A DNA stretch of 64,000 bases from Ardenticatenaceae bacterium. Its GTDB lineage: Bacteria > Chloroflexota > Anaerolineae > Promineifilales > Promineifilaceae. The stretch is taken from contig JACKBX010000005.1 of NCBI GenBank assembly GCA_020634375.1, forward strand, positions 349,890 through 413,889, read 5' to 3'. The translations under genes and the position numbers were made by a program. Under the pieces are notes generated by a model. That model was not told the DNA's origin. It worked only from the letters and a program-made list of their open reading frames with translations, and made no database searches. Shown in pieces: positions 1 through 7,469 of this stretch. Each line of letters starts with the position of its first letter. Within the stretch, counting starts at the first letter, position 1.

Positions 1-143
1 GCCTACGTGTAAAGCCGGAAGTAGAAGACGCAGGGATTGATGAATCCTATCATGGCATTGGTTCCTATCCCGAATTCATCAACAACGATGGCACAAAAGA
101 GTTGGCCGGTTTGTCAGGTGCAATCCCATCAGCTACAGATTAG
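1..143 (+). CDS. amt: Ammonium transporter (Amt family), C-terminal end only
   Basis: Partial gene entering from the left edge; the open frame starts at base 3 and ends at the TAG at 141-143. The visible 46 residues read as the cytoplasmic tail of an Amt/AmtB channel: an RVKPEVEDAGID segment followed by ESYHGIGSYPEF, matching the family pattern in which an acidic run leads to an Asp, a His-Gly and an aromatic-Pro pair. Amt proteins conduct ammonia across the membrane, and the tail is where GlnK/PII regulators bind. It lies directly upstream of a glutamine synthetase gene, which fits an ammonium uptake and assimilation unit. Only the tail is visible, so the call rests on that and the neighbour. 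Confidence 0.72.
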   Translation, partial: LRVKPEVEDAGIDESYHGIGSYPEFINNDGTKELAGLSGAIPSATD

Positions 144-155
144 TTTGTATATCCA

Positions 156-186
156 GGTGACAGTCTCCTCTGTGGGGACTGTCACC
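156..186 (+). terminator. Hairpin after amt, possible terminator or attenuator
   Basis: Bases 156-165 (GGTGACAGTC) pair perfectly with 177-186, and the stem can extend inward by three more pairs around a TCTGT loop. An A/T-rich stretch follows, but not a clean T run. It sits between amt and glnN and could trim read-through between them. Confidence 0.55.
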
Positions 187-268
187 AAAATTTATTTACC
201 AGCGCCAGACGGCCGTAAAAGAAGCGAACAGTCTGGCAAATATACTCAAATAGGGAGAGTAAAAAATC
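187..268 (+). promoter_or_regulatory. glnN leader with second hairpin
   Basis: The leader holds a second inverted repeat, GCCAGAC at 204-210 with GTCTGGC at 231-237, enclosing one ACGGCCGT octamer at 209. A purine-rich ribosome site (GGGAG, 253-257) lies about 11 bases before the ATG. Together with the preceding hairpin this makes a two-stem leader; because an ANTAR regulator is encoded downstream, RNA-level control is conceivable. No clear ANTAR hexaloop pair was seen. Confidence 0.3.
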
Positions 269-2437
269 ATGAGTGGTAACGAAGCAAGATTAAAGGCCAT
301 CTCGGCCGTTGTGAACTATAAGCCGATTTCTGAACCGTTGAGCTTTGCAGACACGCCTACTGGCGATCTCTTCGCTGTCAACGTCTTCACATCGGCGGAA
401 ATGAAGAAGCGCCTGCCCAAGGGTGTATACAAATCCATTATGGAAACAATCACCAAGGGCAAAAAGCTAGATACGTCTACGGCCGATGTTGTGGCCGCGG
501 CGATGAAAGACTGGGCCATTGAGAAAGGGGCTACCCATTATGCCCACGTCTTCTACCCGCTAACCGGGTTAACGGCCGAAAAACACGACAGCTTCCTCTC
601 GCCCAATGGCGATGGCAAAGCCATTGCCGAGTTTAGTGGCGACCAGTTAATTCAGGGTGAACCGGACGGCTCCAGTTTCCCCACTGGTGGCATCCGCCCC
701 ACTTTTGAGGCACGCGGCTACACTGCCTGGGACGTGACCAGCCCGGCATACATTTTGGAAAATCCAAATGGCACAACCCTGTGTATCCCTACCGCATTTG
801 TTTCTTGGACAGGCGAAGCGTTAGACAAGAAAACCCCCGTTTTGCGCTCCATGAAAGCGTTGAACGAGCAGGCACAGCGCATTCTCAAGCTGTTGGGCCA
901 TGATGATGGTGCAATTGTCACAGCAACGGCCGGGCCAGAGCAAGAATACTTCTTAATTGACCAACACTTTTATCTGGCACGCCCTGATTTGATCAATGCT
1001 GGGCGCACCCTGTTTGGCGCCAAGCCACCCAAGGGTCAGGAATTTGATGACCATTACTTCGGGGCAATCCCGGAGCGAGTGCTGGCCTGTATGTTGGAGA
1101 CGGAACGCGAACTTTTCAAACTGGGCGTGCCGGTGAAGACACGCCATAACGAAGTAGCACCTGGTCAGTATGAGATGGCCCCAGTCTATGAAAATGCCAA
1201 TGTTGCAACGGACCACCAACAGTTGGTTATGCTGACGTTGAAGCGGGTTGCGCAAAAGTATGGCATGGAATGCCTGACGCATGAGAAGCCATTCGCTGGC
1301 GTGAATGGTTCTGGTAAGCATGTCAATTTCTCGTTTGGAAATGCCACATTGGGCAATTTGCTAGAGCCAGGTGATACGCCGCATGATAATAAGCGCTTTT
1401 TGCTGTTTGCTGCGGCCGTTATCCGTGCGGTAGATAAATATGCACCACTGCTGCGTTCGGTTGTGGCCTCAGCGGGGAACGACCATCGATTGGGGGCAAA
1501 TGAAGCGCCGCCAGCCATTATCTCTATTTTCCTGGGTGACCAGTTGACGGATGTGTTTGAGCAAATTAAGACGGGTAAGCCCACTTCCTCGAAGCAGCAA
1601 GGCGTGCTGGAAATTGGTGTGGATACACTGCCGCCGCTGCCGCGTCACTCTGGCGACCGCAATCGCACCAGCCCCTTCGCCTTCACGGGTAACAAGTTTG
1701 AATTCCGTGCTGTAGCCTCGAACCAGTCTATTGCTTCGCCACTGATGGCCCTGAACACAATTGTGGCTGAGTCGCTGGACTACGTTGCCACAACATTGGA
1801 AGGGGCCGATGATTTGGATGAGGCGATTGAAACGGTGCTGCGCGAGATTATGGTGAAACACGGCCGTATTATCTTCAACGGTGATGGCTATTCCGAAGCA
1901 TGGCACAAAGAGGCTGAGTTCGAGCGAGGGCTGCCCAATCTACGCACTTCCGCAGATGCGCTGCCAGTCATGACCAGGCCAGAAGTGATTGAACTGTTTG
2001 ACAAATACAATGTCCTGTCCAAGCGAGAGATGGAAAGCCGCCAGGATGTAAAGTTGGAACAATATGTGAATGCGGTGCAGGTAGAGGCGCGGCTGATGCT
2101 GCGCATGGGGCGGACGATGATTTATCCTGCCGCTGTGCGCTATCAGAACGAACTGGGAACGGCCGTTGCCCATCTCAAAGCTGCTGGAATAGAGCCAGAC
2201 ATCACCGTATTAGGCAAGGTAGCAAGTTGCAGCAACGAACTACTGGCCAGCCTGGACGCTCTGGAAAAAACATTGGAACATGAAAGCCATGACCTGTTAA
2301 ACGAATCACGACATATGTGCGACATCGTGCTGCCCGCCATGAACGCCGTGCGCACCTGCGCCGACAGCCTGGAAGGCGTAGTTCCCGATGACTTGTGGCC
2401 GCTGCCCACTTATCAGGAAATGTTATTCATCAAATAA
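269..2437 (+). CDS. glnN: Glutamine synthetase type III
   Basis: ATP-dependent ligation of ammonium to glutamate in the cytoplasm, the entry point of nitrogen assimilation. The 722-residue length is typical of the large GSIII class and far above GSI (about 450-470). Visible hallmarks are GPEQEYFLID near the middle of the N-terminal half, NEVAPGQYEMAPVYEN, and HEKPFAGVNGSGKHVNFS, which form the glutamate/ammonium site, plus a later NRTSPFAFTGNKFEFRAV block that binds nucleotide and substrate. The C-terminal 150 residues are the GSIII-specific helical extension. It starts at the ATG preceded by GGGAG. It follows an ammonium transporter and precedes a sensor kinase/ANTAR pair, which suggests nitrogen-responsive expression. 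Confidence in the family is high. Confidence 0.97.
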   Translation: MSGNEARLKAISAVVNYKPISEPLSFADTPTGDLFAVNVFTSAEMKKRLPKGVYKSIMETITKGKKLDTSTADVVAAAMKDWAIEKGATHYAHVFYPLTGLTAEKHDSFLSPNGDGKAIAEFSGDQLIQGEPDGSSFPTGGIRPTFEARGYTAWDVTSPAYILENPNGTTLCIPTAFVSWTGEALDKKTPVLRSMKALNEQAQRILKLLGHDDGAIVTATAGPEQEYFLIDQHFYLARPDLINAGRTLFGAKPPKGQEFDDHYFGAIPERVLACMLETERELFKLGVPVKTRHNEVAPGQYEMAPVYENANVATDHQQLVMLTLKRVAQKYGMECLTHEKPFAGVNGSGKHVNFSFGNATLGNLLEPGDTPHDNKRFLLFAAAVIRAVDKYAPLLRSVVASAGNDHRLGANEAPPAIISIFLGDQLTDVFEQIKTGKPTSSKQQGVLEIGVDTLPPLPRHSGDRNRTSPFAFTGNKFEFRAVASNQSIASPLMALNTIVAESLDYVATTLEGADDLDEAIETVLREIMVKHGRIIFNGDGYSEAWHKEAEFERGLPNLRTSADALPVMTRPEVIELFDKYNVLSKREMESRQDVKLEQYVNAVQVEARLMLRMGRTMIYPAAVRYQNELGTAVAHLKAAGIEPDITVLGKVASCSNELLASLDALEKTLEHESHDLLNESRHMCDIVLPAMNAVRTCADSLEGVVPDDLWPLPTYQEMLFIK

Positions 2438-2474
2438 CGCTGGCTCTCCCTAACCGGCAGACCGCCGGATGAGC

Positions 2475-2512
2475 ACACGCCCAGACTGAAAACCGGTCTG
2501 GGCGTGTTTTTT
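2475..2512 (+). terminator. Rho-independent terminator of glnN
   Basis: A perfect 12-bp stem (2475-2486 with 2496-2507, core CGCCCAGAC) with a short A-rich loop is followed by a run of six T. It is the best-formed intrinsic terminator in the window and ends the amt-glnN unit. Confidence 0.9.
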
Positions 2513-2520
2513 GTCGGGAA

Positions 2521-2626
2521 GTTGTCGAATCTTTAAAGATTAGGACTTACGCAGGCTGAGCTTATCGAAGCCGATTTCGACAGGCTCAATCTCCGGTAAT
2601 TGCGTAAGCCCTAAAGATTTGACAAC
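2521..2626. repeat. Nested imperfect inverted repeat
   Basis: Outer arms 2521-2553 and 2601-2626 match in inverted orientation, the left arm carrying seven extra bases. Inner arms contain GGCTGAGCTTATCGAAG and the inverted TTCGACAGGCTCAATC. The word AAAGATTTGAC in the outer arm recurs in a perfect hairpin at 51758-51790, so this looks like a dispersed REP-like element rather than a plain terminator. Confidence 0.6.
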
Positions 2627-2646
2627 TCTATTCCCTCTTTTTGTCT

Positions 2647-2652
2647 TACAAT
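2647..2652 (+). promoter_or_regulatory. -10 box close to start codon (possible leaderless transcript)
   Basis: TACAAT ends six bases before the ATG at 2659 and no Shine-Dalgarno sequence precedes that ATG. A transcript starting the usual 6-7 bases after a -10 box would begin at or next to the start codon. A TTGACA lies upstream at 2618, but its 22-base spacing is too long for a standard -35. Confidence 0.4.
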
Positions 2653-2658
2653 AGACCT

Positions 2659-4335
2659 ATGCCTACCAGCACAACCACACGCCCCCAAGCAGTAACGGCG
2701 CTGCGCGAGATTGCGCGAGCGCTGAGTGCGGCCTGGGATTTGGACACCACCCTCGACCTGATTGCCCGCAAAACGACGGAAGTGATGCACGTAGATTCCT
2801 GCACCATTTACCTATTGGACCCAGACGGCCGTCAGCTACGGCTACGGGCCACAACCGGACTGGCACGGCGGGCACTAGGGCGGGCCACGCTGGCCGTCGG
2901 CGAGGGCATGACCGGCTACGCCGTGCAATTAAACGCTCCCGTTCACGCCGCAAATGCGCAGCAGCATCCCCGCTTCAAGCGTGTGGAAGAGGCGCGGGAA
3001 ATGGAATTCCAATCTCTGCTGGCAATGCCCCTACGCATTGACAAGCGTGTCATCGGCGCGATGAACGTACAAACATTGGCACGGCGCGAATTTTCCGGGG
3101 ACGAAATTGACATTTTGTCGCTCATTGGCGAACTGGCTGCCGGAGCGCTGGCAAAGGCGCAGTTGTATGATGACCAGACACGGCAAATTGCAGAACTGCA
3201 AGCGTTGGCAGAACTCAGCGAAGTAGTCACATCGCCACAATATTTGGGCGATATTTTGGATGTGGTCACGGAGATGGCGGCGCAAACCATGAGTACGGGT
3301 GGAGGTACGGCCGTTTGCGCCATCTTCCTCCTCAATGAAACCGGGGAACAACTGGAGCTGCATTCGGCAAAACAAGCCAGCCCCTTTTACCGCGAGCAGC
3401 CCCCTGTGCCAATGGGCGCAGGCATTACCGGGCAGGTGGCGAAAAGCGGGCAGCCCATTTACGTACCCGATTTGCAAGCGGACGGCCGTTACTTGCGCCC
3501 AGACATGGCCGCCGCCGAAGGCTTCATTTCTCTACTCTCCGTCCCTCTCAGCGTGCGTGATCGCGTGATTGGCGTGCTCAACTGCTACAGCTATGAGCAG
3601 ACCGACTTCAGCAACAAGCAGCGAGCGCTGCTGGCAACCCTCGCCAACCAAACTGCGCTGGCAATTGAAAATGCGCGGCTGGTAACCAACGCCGCCGTCG
3701 TCCGCGAAATGCACCATCGCATCAAAAATAATTTGCAGACAGTAGCGATGTTGATGCAGTTGCAGCTACCGGACGCAGAACATTTAGATACACGGCAGGT
3801 TTTGCTGACCAACATCCACCGTGTGCAAAGCATTGCCACCGTCCACGAGGTATTGTCGGAGCAGGGGTTTACCCTGGTGGATGTGGCCGATGCGCTGCGG
3901 CGTATCACGCGCATGACAGCGGACATGAGCGGTGCAGCAGAACGACAAATTACGCTCACGGTGCTTGGCGAACAACTGCTGTTGCCCAGCAAGGCAGCAA
4001 CGGCCGTCACCCTCGCCGTCAACGAATTAGTGCAAAACGCGCTGGAACACGCCTTTGTGGGGCGCAGACAGGGCCATGTCACCGTTTCGCTGGGGCGCGG
4101 CCCAGATGATTTGATTGTGCTGGTGCGCGATGATGGCGTGGGCATGTCCACTGAGTTTGAGCGCCACTTGGGGCTGGAAATTGTGGAAACATTGGTCGTG
4201 GAAGATTTGAACGGCCGTATTCGCTACAATCAACCCGGCGACGGCGGCACGGAAGTCAGCATTCGTATGCCCCGCGCTGTTGAAAGGGTGTCAGGTATCA
4301 AAGTGTCAGGTGTTGAAGTGTCAAGCCTCAAGTAA
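2659..4335 (+). CDS. GAF-domain sensor histidine kinase, HisKA_2 type (PdtaS-like)
   Basis: Cytoplasmic sensor kinase with no membrane segment. Two GAF domains (about residues 20-170 and 190-340) are followed by a HisKA_2 dimerisation segment with EMHHRIKNNLQ, phospho-acceptor His at 352 or 353, and an HATPase_c domain with N-box NELVQNALEHA near 455 and G-box DDGVGMS near 491. This is the architecture of PdtaS/EutW-type kinases, which phosphorylate ANTAR regulators, and the next gene encodes exactly such a regulator 53 bases away. The ATG at 2659 is preferred over a TTG at 2641, which overlaps the -10 box. The last 15 codons (VSGIKVSGVEVSS) are encoded by the left arm of an iterated-word repeat, so the tail is probably not functional sequence. 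The signal sensed is unknown; nitrogen status is a guess from the neighbours. Confidence 0.92.
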   Translation: MPTSTTTRPQAVTALREIARALSAAWDLDTTLDLIARKTTEVMHVDSCTIYLLDPDGRQLRLRATTGLARRALGRATLAVGEGMTGYAVQLNAPVHAANAQQHPRFKRVEEAREMEFQSLLAMPLRIDKRVIGAMNVQTLARREFSGDEIDILSLIGELAAGALAKAQLYDDQTRQIAELQALAELSEVVTSPQYLGDILDVVTEMAAQTMSTGGGTAVCAIFLLNETGEQLELHSAKQASPFYREQPPVPMGAGITGQVAKSGQPIYVPDLQADGRYLRPDMAAAEGFISLLSVPLSVRDRVIGVLNCYSYEQTDFSNKQRALLATLANQTALAIENARLVTNAAVVREMHHRIKNNLQTVAMLMQLQLPDAEHLDTRQVLLTNIHRVQSIATVHEVLSEQGFTLVDVADALRRITRMTADMSGAAERQITLTVLGEQLLLPSKAATAVTLAVNELVQNALEHAFVGRRQGHVTVSLGRGPDDLIVLVRDDGVGMSTEFERHLGLEIVETLVVEDLNGRIRYNQPGDGGTEVSIRMPRAVERVSGIKVSGVEVSSLK

Positions 4336-4377
4336 CCAATTCGCCTGACACTTGACACCTAAACACCTGACACCTAT
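4287..4377. repeat. Iterated-word inverted locus (GTGTCAGGT word)
   Basis: GTGTCAGGT-like words are repeated three times and then appear reverse-complemented (CTGACACCT) after the stop codon. The left arm lies in the kinase reading frame and the right arm between kinase and regulator. It belongs to the window-wide family described in the findings. Confidence 0.7.
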
Positions 4378-4388
4378 CTAGGAGTAAC

Positions 4389-4955
4389 ATGCACATCCTC
4401 ATTGCCGACGACGAATCTATCATCCGTATGGGATTGAAGTCCATGTTACAGCACATGGGTCACGAGGTATTGACGGCCGTCAACGGCCGTGAAGCCCTGC
4501 GCCTGCTGGAACGCCACACACCTGACCTCGCCATTCTCGACATCAAAATGCCCTTCACCGATGGCTTGCAAGCAGCCAAAATCATTGGGCAGCGCCACCC
4601 CATGCCAGTACTCATCCTCACCGCTTTCAGCGAATCCGAATTGATTGACCAGGCAACGGACCTGCCGATTCACGGCTATTTGATCAAACCCATTCAAGAA
4701 GAAGCGCTCGCCGCCGCCATTGCCGTTGCCCGCAAACGCTTTGCCGAGACGCAGGCATTAGCCGCCCGCGCTGGCGAATTAGCCGATTCGTTAGAATCGC
4801 GCAAGCTCATCGACCGCGCCAAAGGACGGCTGATGGCCGAAGGCTTGAGTGAAGAAGCCGCGTACCAGGCCATGCAAAAGTATGCGCGGGAGCGACAGCA
4901 AAGTTTGCGGGCGGTAGCGGAAGCGATTTTGAAAAACGTGAAACGTGATGCGTGA
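4389..4955 (+). CDS. Response regulator with ANTAR output domain (PdtaR-like)
   Basis: Partner of the preceding kinase. Receiver domain in residues 1-120 with the acid pair D7-D8, phospho-acceptor D51 (LAILDIKMP) and the conserved Lys in YLIKPIQ; a coiled linker; then an ANTAR domain in residues about 125-185 (SRKLIDRAKGRLMAEGLSEE and the aromatic-containing third helix). ANTAR proteins bind paired RNA hairpins in nascent transcripts and prevent termination, so the target should be a leader RNA rather than promoter DNA. A ribosome site (AGGAGT) precedes the ATG. The final codons (KNVKRDA) run into the next iterated-word repeat. Possible targets nearby are the amt-glnN leader hairpins. Confidence 0.93.
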   Translation: MHILIADDESIIRMGLKSMLQHMGHEVLTAVNGREALRLLERHTPDLAILDIKMPFTDGLQAAKIIGQRHPMPVLILTAFSESELIDQATDLPIHGYLIKPIQEEALAAAIAVARKRFAETQALAARAGELADSLESRKLIDRAKGRLMAEGLSEEAAYQAMQKYARERQQSLRAVAEAILKNVKRDA

Positions 4956-5013
4956 TGCGTGAAACGTGAAACGTGAAAAGAAGCGCATCACGTTTCACGT
5001 TTTACGTTTCACG
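4937..5013. repeat. Iterated-word inverted locus (CGTGAAA/CGTGATG word)
   Basis: Direct copies of CGTGAAA and CGTGATG run from the end of the regulator gene, then turn into inverted copies (TCACGTTTCACG) just before the methyltransferase ribosome site. The same word is used at 14617-14715, 24833-24900, 48105-48167 and 49362-49446. Confidence 0.75.
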
Positions 5014-5025
5014 CAGGAGATTTTT

Positions 5026-5784
5026 ATGCAAGACAAAACCCTCATTCAAGAGCAATTTGGCAAAAATGCGCAGGCTTATGCCGAGAGTAAGGTACATAAG
5101 TTGGGAGCGAGCCTGGCACGGCTGGTGGAATTGGTCGCCCCGCAAGCAGATTGGCGAGTGTTGGATGTGGCAACGGCCGTTGGGCACACCGCCTTTGCCT
5201 TTGCCCCCCACGTTGCCCATGTCTTTGCCACAGACATCACCGCTGAAATGCTGGCGCTGGCGAAAAAGGAAACGGCCGTGCGCAAGCTCAGCAACGTCAC
5301 CGTTGAATTTGCCGACGCGGAAAGCCTACCCTACGCCAACGCTGCCTTCGATCTAGTCACGTGCCGCATTGCACCCCATCATTTTGGCGATTTAGCGCAA
5401 TTTCTGAGTGAAGCGGCACGGGTGCTGCGCCCCGGCGGTACACTGGCGATTGTGGATAATGTGGTTCCGGGTGGATATGCTGGTGATTATGTGAATGCTT
5501 TTGAAAAACTGCGCGACCCCAGTCACGGCCGTTGCCTCACCCTCACGGAATGGCGAGAAGCGTTTGTGACAGCAGGTTTAACGGTTACACATAGGGAAAC
5601 GCTGGACAAACAAATGGACTTCGGGTTTTGGGCCAAGCGGCACGATGCCGTGATGCAGCGCTATCTGCGGGCCATGCTGCTGCACGCGCCAGAAGCAGCG
5701 CGTGCCTTTTTGCGTCCACAACAAACAGCAAAAGGGATTACTTTTCGGCTGCGAGAGGGAATTATAATAGGACGTAAAGATTAG
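5026..5784 (+). CDS. Class I SAM-dependent methyltransferase (UbiE-like)
   Basis: A cytoplasmic methyltransferase of about 252 residues. Motif I appears as VLDVATAVGHTAF with a partly unusual glycine pattern; the acidic post-I residue is ATDITAEML; and motif IV/post-motifs are FDLVTCRIAPHHF and VLRPGGTLAIVDNV. It resembles UbiE/COQ5-type and arsenite-type enzymes, but substrate cannot be inferred. The ATG at 5026 is chosen because CAGGAGA precedes it by eight bases; an in-frame upstream ATG lies inside the iterated-word repeat. No functional link to the two-component genes is evident apart from direction. Confidence 0.88.
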   Translation: MQDKTLIQEQFGKNAQAYAESKVHKLGASLARLVELVAPQADWRVLDVATAVGHTAFAFAPHVAHVFATDITAEMLALAKKETAVRKLSNVTVEFADAESLPYANAAFDLVTCRIAPHHFGDLAQFLSEAARVLRPGGTLAIVDNVVPGGYAGDYVNAFEKLRDPSHGRCLTLTEWREAFVTAGLTVTHRETLDKQMDFGFWAKRHDAVMQRYLRAMLLHAPEAARAFLRPQQTAKGITFRLREGIIIGRKD

Positions 5785-5798
5785 GGATTTGGCAATCT

Positions 5799-6587
5799 CT
5801 AATGGCTAATCTCCAATCTCTCTACCTCCATCCACTGCGTTTCGGTGATGGGGAGTGTGCCGGATGAGAAACGGCCGTTTGCCGTTGCGACCAGATACTG
5901 ATTATCCAGCCAACAAACAAAGCCGAGGGAGCCATGAGGACTGTGCCGCGTCTGCAAAATAACAGCGTCATCCACCACAAAAGTGCTGCCAAATGGCTGC
6001 CAATGCAATTCGTAAGTATGCCAATCTGTCATGTTTACAGGAAGCGCAGCAAAGCTCATGCCTAATCGCTGCTGCACGGCCGGCCAAATGCGCTGCCGCA
6101 GGCGCGGAAACTGGTTGAGCAGCAGCACGGCAGGAGCCAGGGGGATGAATGCTAATGCACGGCGAGATGAGGCATCCAATGTGGCCGCAAACCAGCCGCG
6201 CCCCACGCTGCCCAATGGAGCCAACGGTAAATCGGTAGGCGCAGAGGCGAAGAAAAACCAGGCTGCCTGCGGCAAGGCAGGCCAACGAACAGTGGGATCA
6301 CCAAAGGGTGCATTCCAGAAGCCAAAACCAGCCGTACCACGCAAACTGCTTACGTCGTGGGAGAAACGGGCACGTATTTTCAGGTGTGTTCCGGGGTTCC
6401 AGGGGTAGTGACGGCGAGAAGGGGGATGCTTGTTCTCTGAACGGCCGTAATCATCAATCTGTGCATCTGCATACCCGGAGGAAAGGGGCGGCAGCACAAA
6501 GCGCCACAGGCCGTTTTTCTCTACAAAGCCGCCCCCTAATTCCAGGCGGCGCATAGGTGGATTGGAATGGGTCAGGAAGTGATACAT
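5799..6587 (-). CDS. Hypothetical protein, possible concanavalin-like fold
   Basis: Not recognised with certainty. About 262 residues rich in Trp, Phe and Gly, with strand-like stretches such as GTAGFGFWNAPFGDP, WHTYELHWQPFGSTFVVDD and LGFVCWLDNQYLVA. These recall glycoside-hydrolase-16 or laminin-G sandwiches in which a WHTYE(L)xW segment precedes a ligand strand. No catalytic ExDxxE motif is seen. No signal peptide is clear. The start at MYHFLTH is preferred because the longer version begins inside a region dominated by two ACGGCCGT octamers. It lies 63 bases downstream of a response regulator on the same strand and may be co-transcribed. Confidence 0.6.
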   Translation of the reverse strand: MYHFLTHSNPPMRRLELGGGFVEKNGLWRFVLPPLSSGYADAQIDDYGRSENKHPPSRRHYPWNPGTHLKIRARFSHDVSSLRGTAGFGFWNAPFGDPTVRWPALPQAAWFFFASAPTDLPLAPLGSVGRGWFAATLDASSRRALAFIPLAPAVLLLNQFPRLRQRIWPAVQQRLGMSFAALPVNMTDWHTYELHWQPFGSTFVVDDAVILQTRHSPHGSLGFVCWLDNQYLVATANGRFSSGTLPITETQWMEVERLEISH

Positions 6588-6650
6588 TGCACAAAAAAAC
6601 GGCCGTTTGGTAGGGACGGCCGTTTTCAATATCTAAAACATTTCCCTTCC

Positions 6651-7358
6651 TTATGATTCAACAACTTCATCATCAGGGATCAACAGTGATGGGCGGAAAA
6701 TGTACCCTTTTCCACGAACTGTTCGTAGCAATTTAGGCTTCGCGGGGTCTTCCTCAATGCACTCCCGCACCCAACGAATGTGAACATCTAAGGTGCGCGT
6801 GTCACCAATATAATCGGTTTTCCACACATTTTGCATCAACTGGCGGCGGTCAATAACCACTTCTGGATGACGAATGAATTCAACTAATAATTGCAACAAT
6901 TTAGGAGTCAAACGCTGTTCACCCCTGCTCCCCACTTCAACCGAGCGCTTGGAACAATAAATAGTCAAATGTCCGCAGCGGATGATTTCTTCTTTTTTTG
7001 CATCAGCAGGCAGCAGTGCGCGAACACGATTCAACAATTTTCTGGCCGTAAATGGATGTTCCAAATAAATGTCTGCCTCAGCTTGCCCGTCTTCTGGCAC
7101 GCCGGCCGCACGACAATGGATAATAGGAGAGTCATTGACAATGCGCCGCAGCCGCCGACAAGTACGTGTCCCACTGGAACGCATTGCCGATGAATCAAAG
7201 ATAACCAGGTTGGGAATGCCATGTTCTTCGATCCACTGGAAAGCAGAAGAACCCGTATTCACTGCACGGAATTGATAACCCGCTTTTTCCAGCGCAAAGG
7301 CAAGGGAGGCTGTACCTGCCTGCTTTCCCTCCACCAAAAGAATTGCGGTTTCTTGCAT
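6651..7358 (-). CDS. OmpR-type DNA-binding regulator with degenerate receiver
   Basis: The C-terminal half is a clear winged-helix OmpR/PhoB effector: LTPKLLQLLVEFIRHPEVV, then VWKTDYIGDTRTLDVHIRWVR, then LLRTVRGKGYIF at the recognition helix and wing. The N-terminal half has a receiver-like fold but lacks key residues: the acid pair is replaced (LLVEGK), the region around the phospho-site reads VIFDSSAMRSSG, and the conserved Lys is His (YLEHPF). It is therefore probably an atypical regulator controlled by ligand, dimer state or expression instead of phosphorylation. No kinase gene is adjacent. It is divergent from the O-antigen ligase-like gene across a 111-bp region. Confidence 0.9.
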   Translation of the reverse strand: MQETAILLVEGKQAGTASLAFALEKAGYQFRAVNTGSSAFQWIEEHGIPNLVIFDSSAMRSSGTRTCRRLRRIVNDSPIIHCRAAGVPEDGQAEADIYLEHPFTARKLLNRVRALLPADAKKEEIIRCGHLTIYCSKRSVEVGSRGEQRLTPKLLQLLVEFIRHPEVVIDRRQLMQNVWKTDYIGDTRTLDVHIRWVRECIEEDPAKPKLLRTVRGKGYIFRPSLLIPDDEVVES

Positions 7359-7469
7359 GAACCCTCTTTGTATGTGTGGCCCTATTTGCTAACTGGCCAG
7401 AGCTAAAAAATTTAACATTTGTTATAGGACATTATAAGGATAAAAAGGAGGGTTGCAAGCCATAAATAG
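7359..7469. promoter_or_regulatory. Divergent intergenic region with minus-strand -10 box
   Basis: The minus strand reads TATAAT at 7431-7436 in an A/T-rich stretch, a plausible -10 for the regulator gene. On the plus strand AAGGAGG at 7445-7451 is a strong ribosome site, but no start codon in the right frame sits at normal distance from it. Confidence 0.35.

Noticed and set aside
37..279. Plus-strand 80-residue frame at the left end
   Set aside because: It runs across the Amt tail in another phase and over the leader hairpins; the Amt tail is in the frame starting at base 3.
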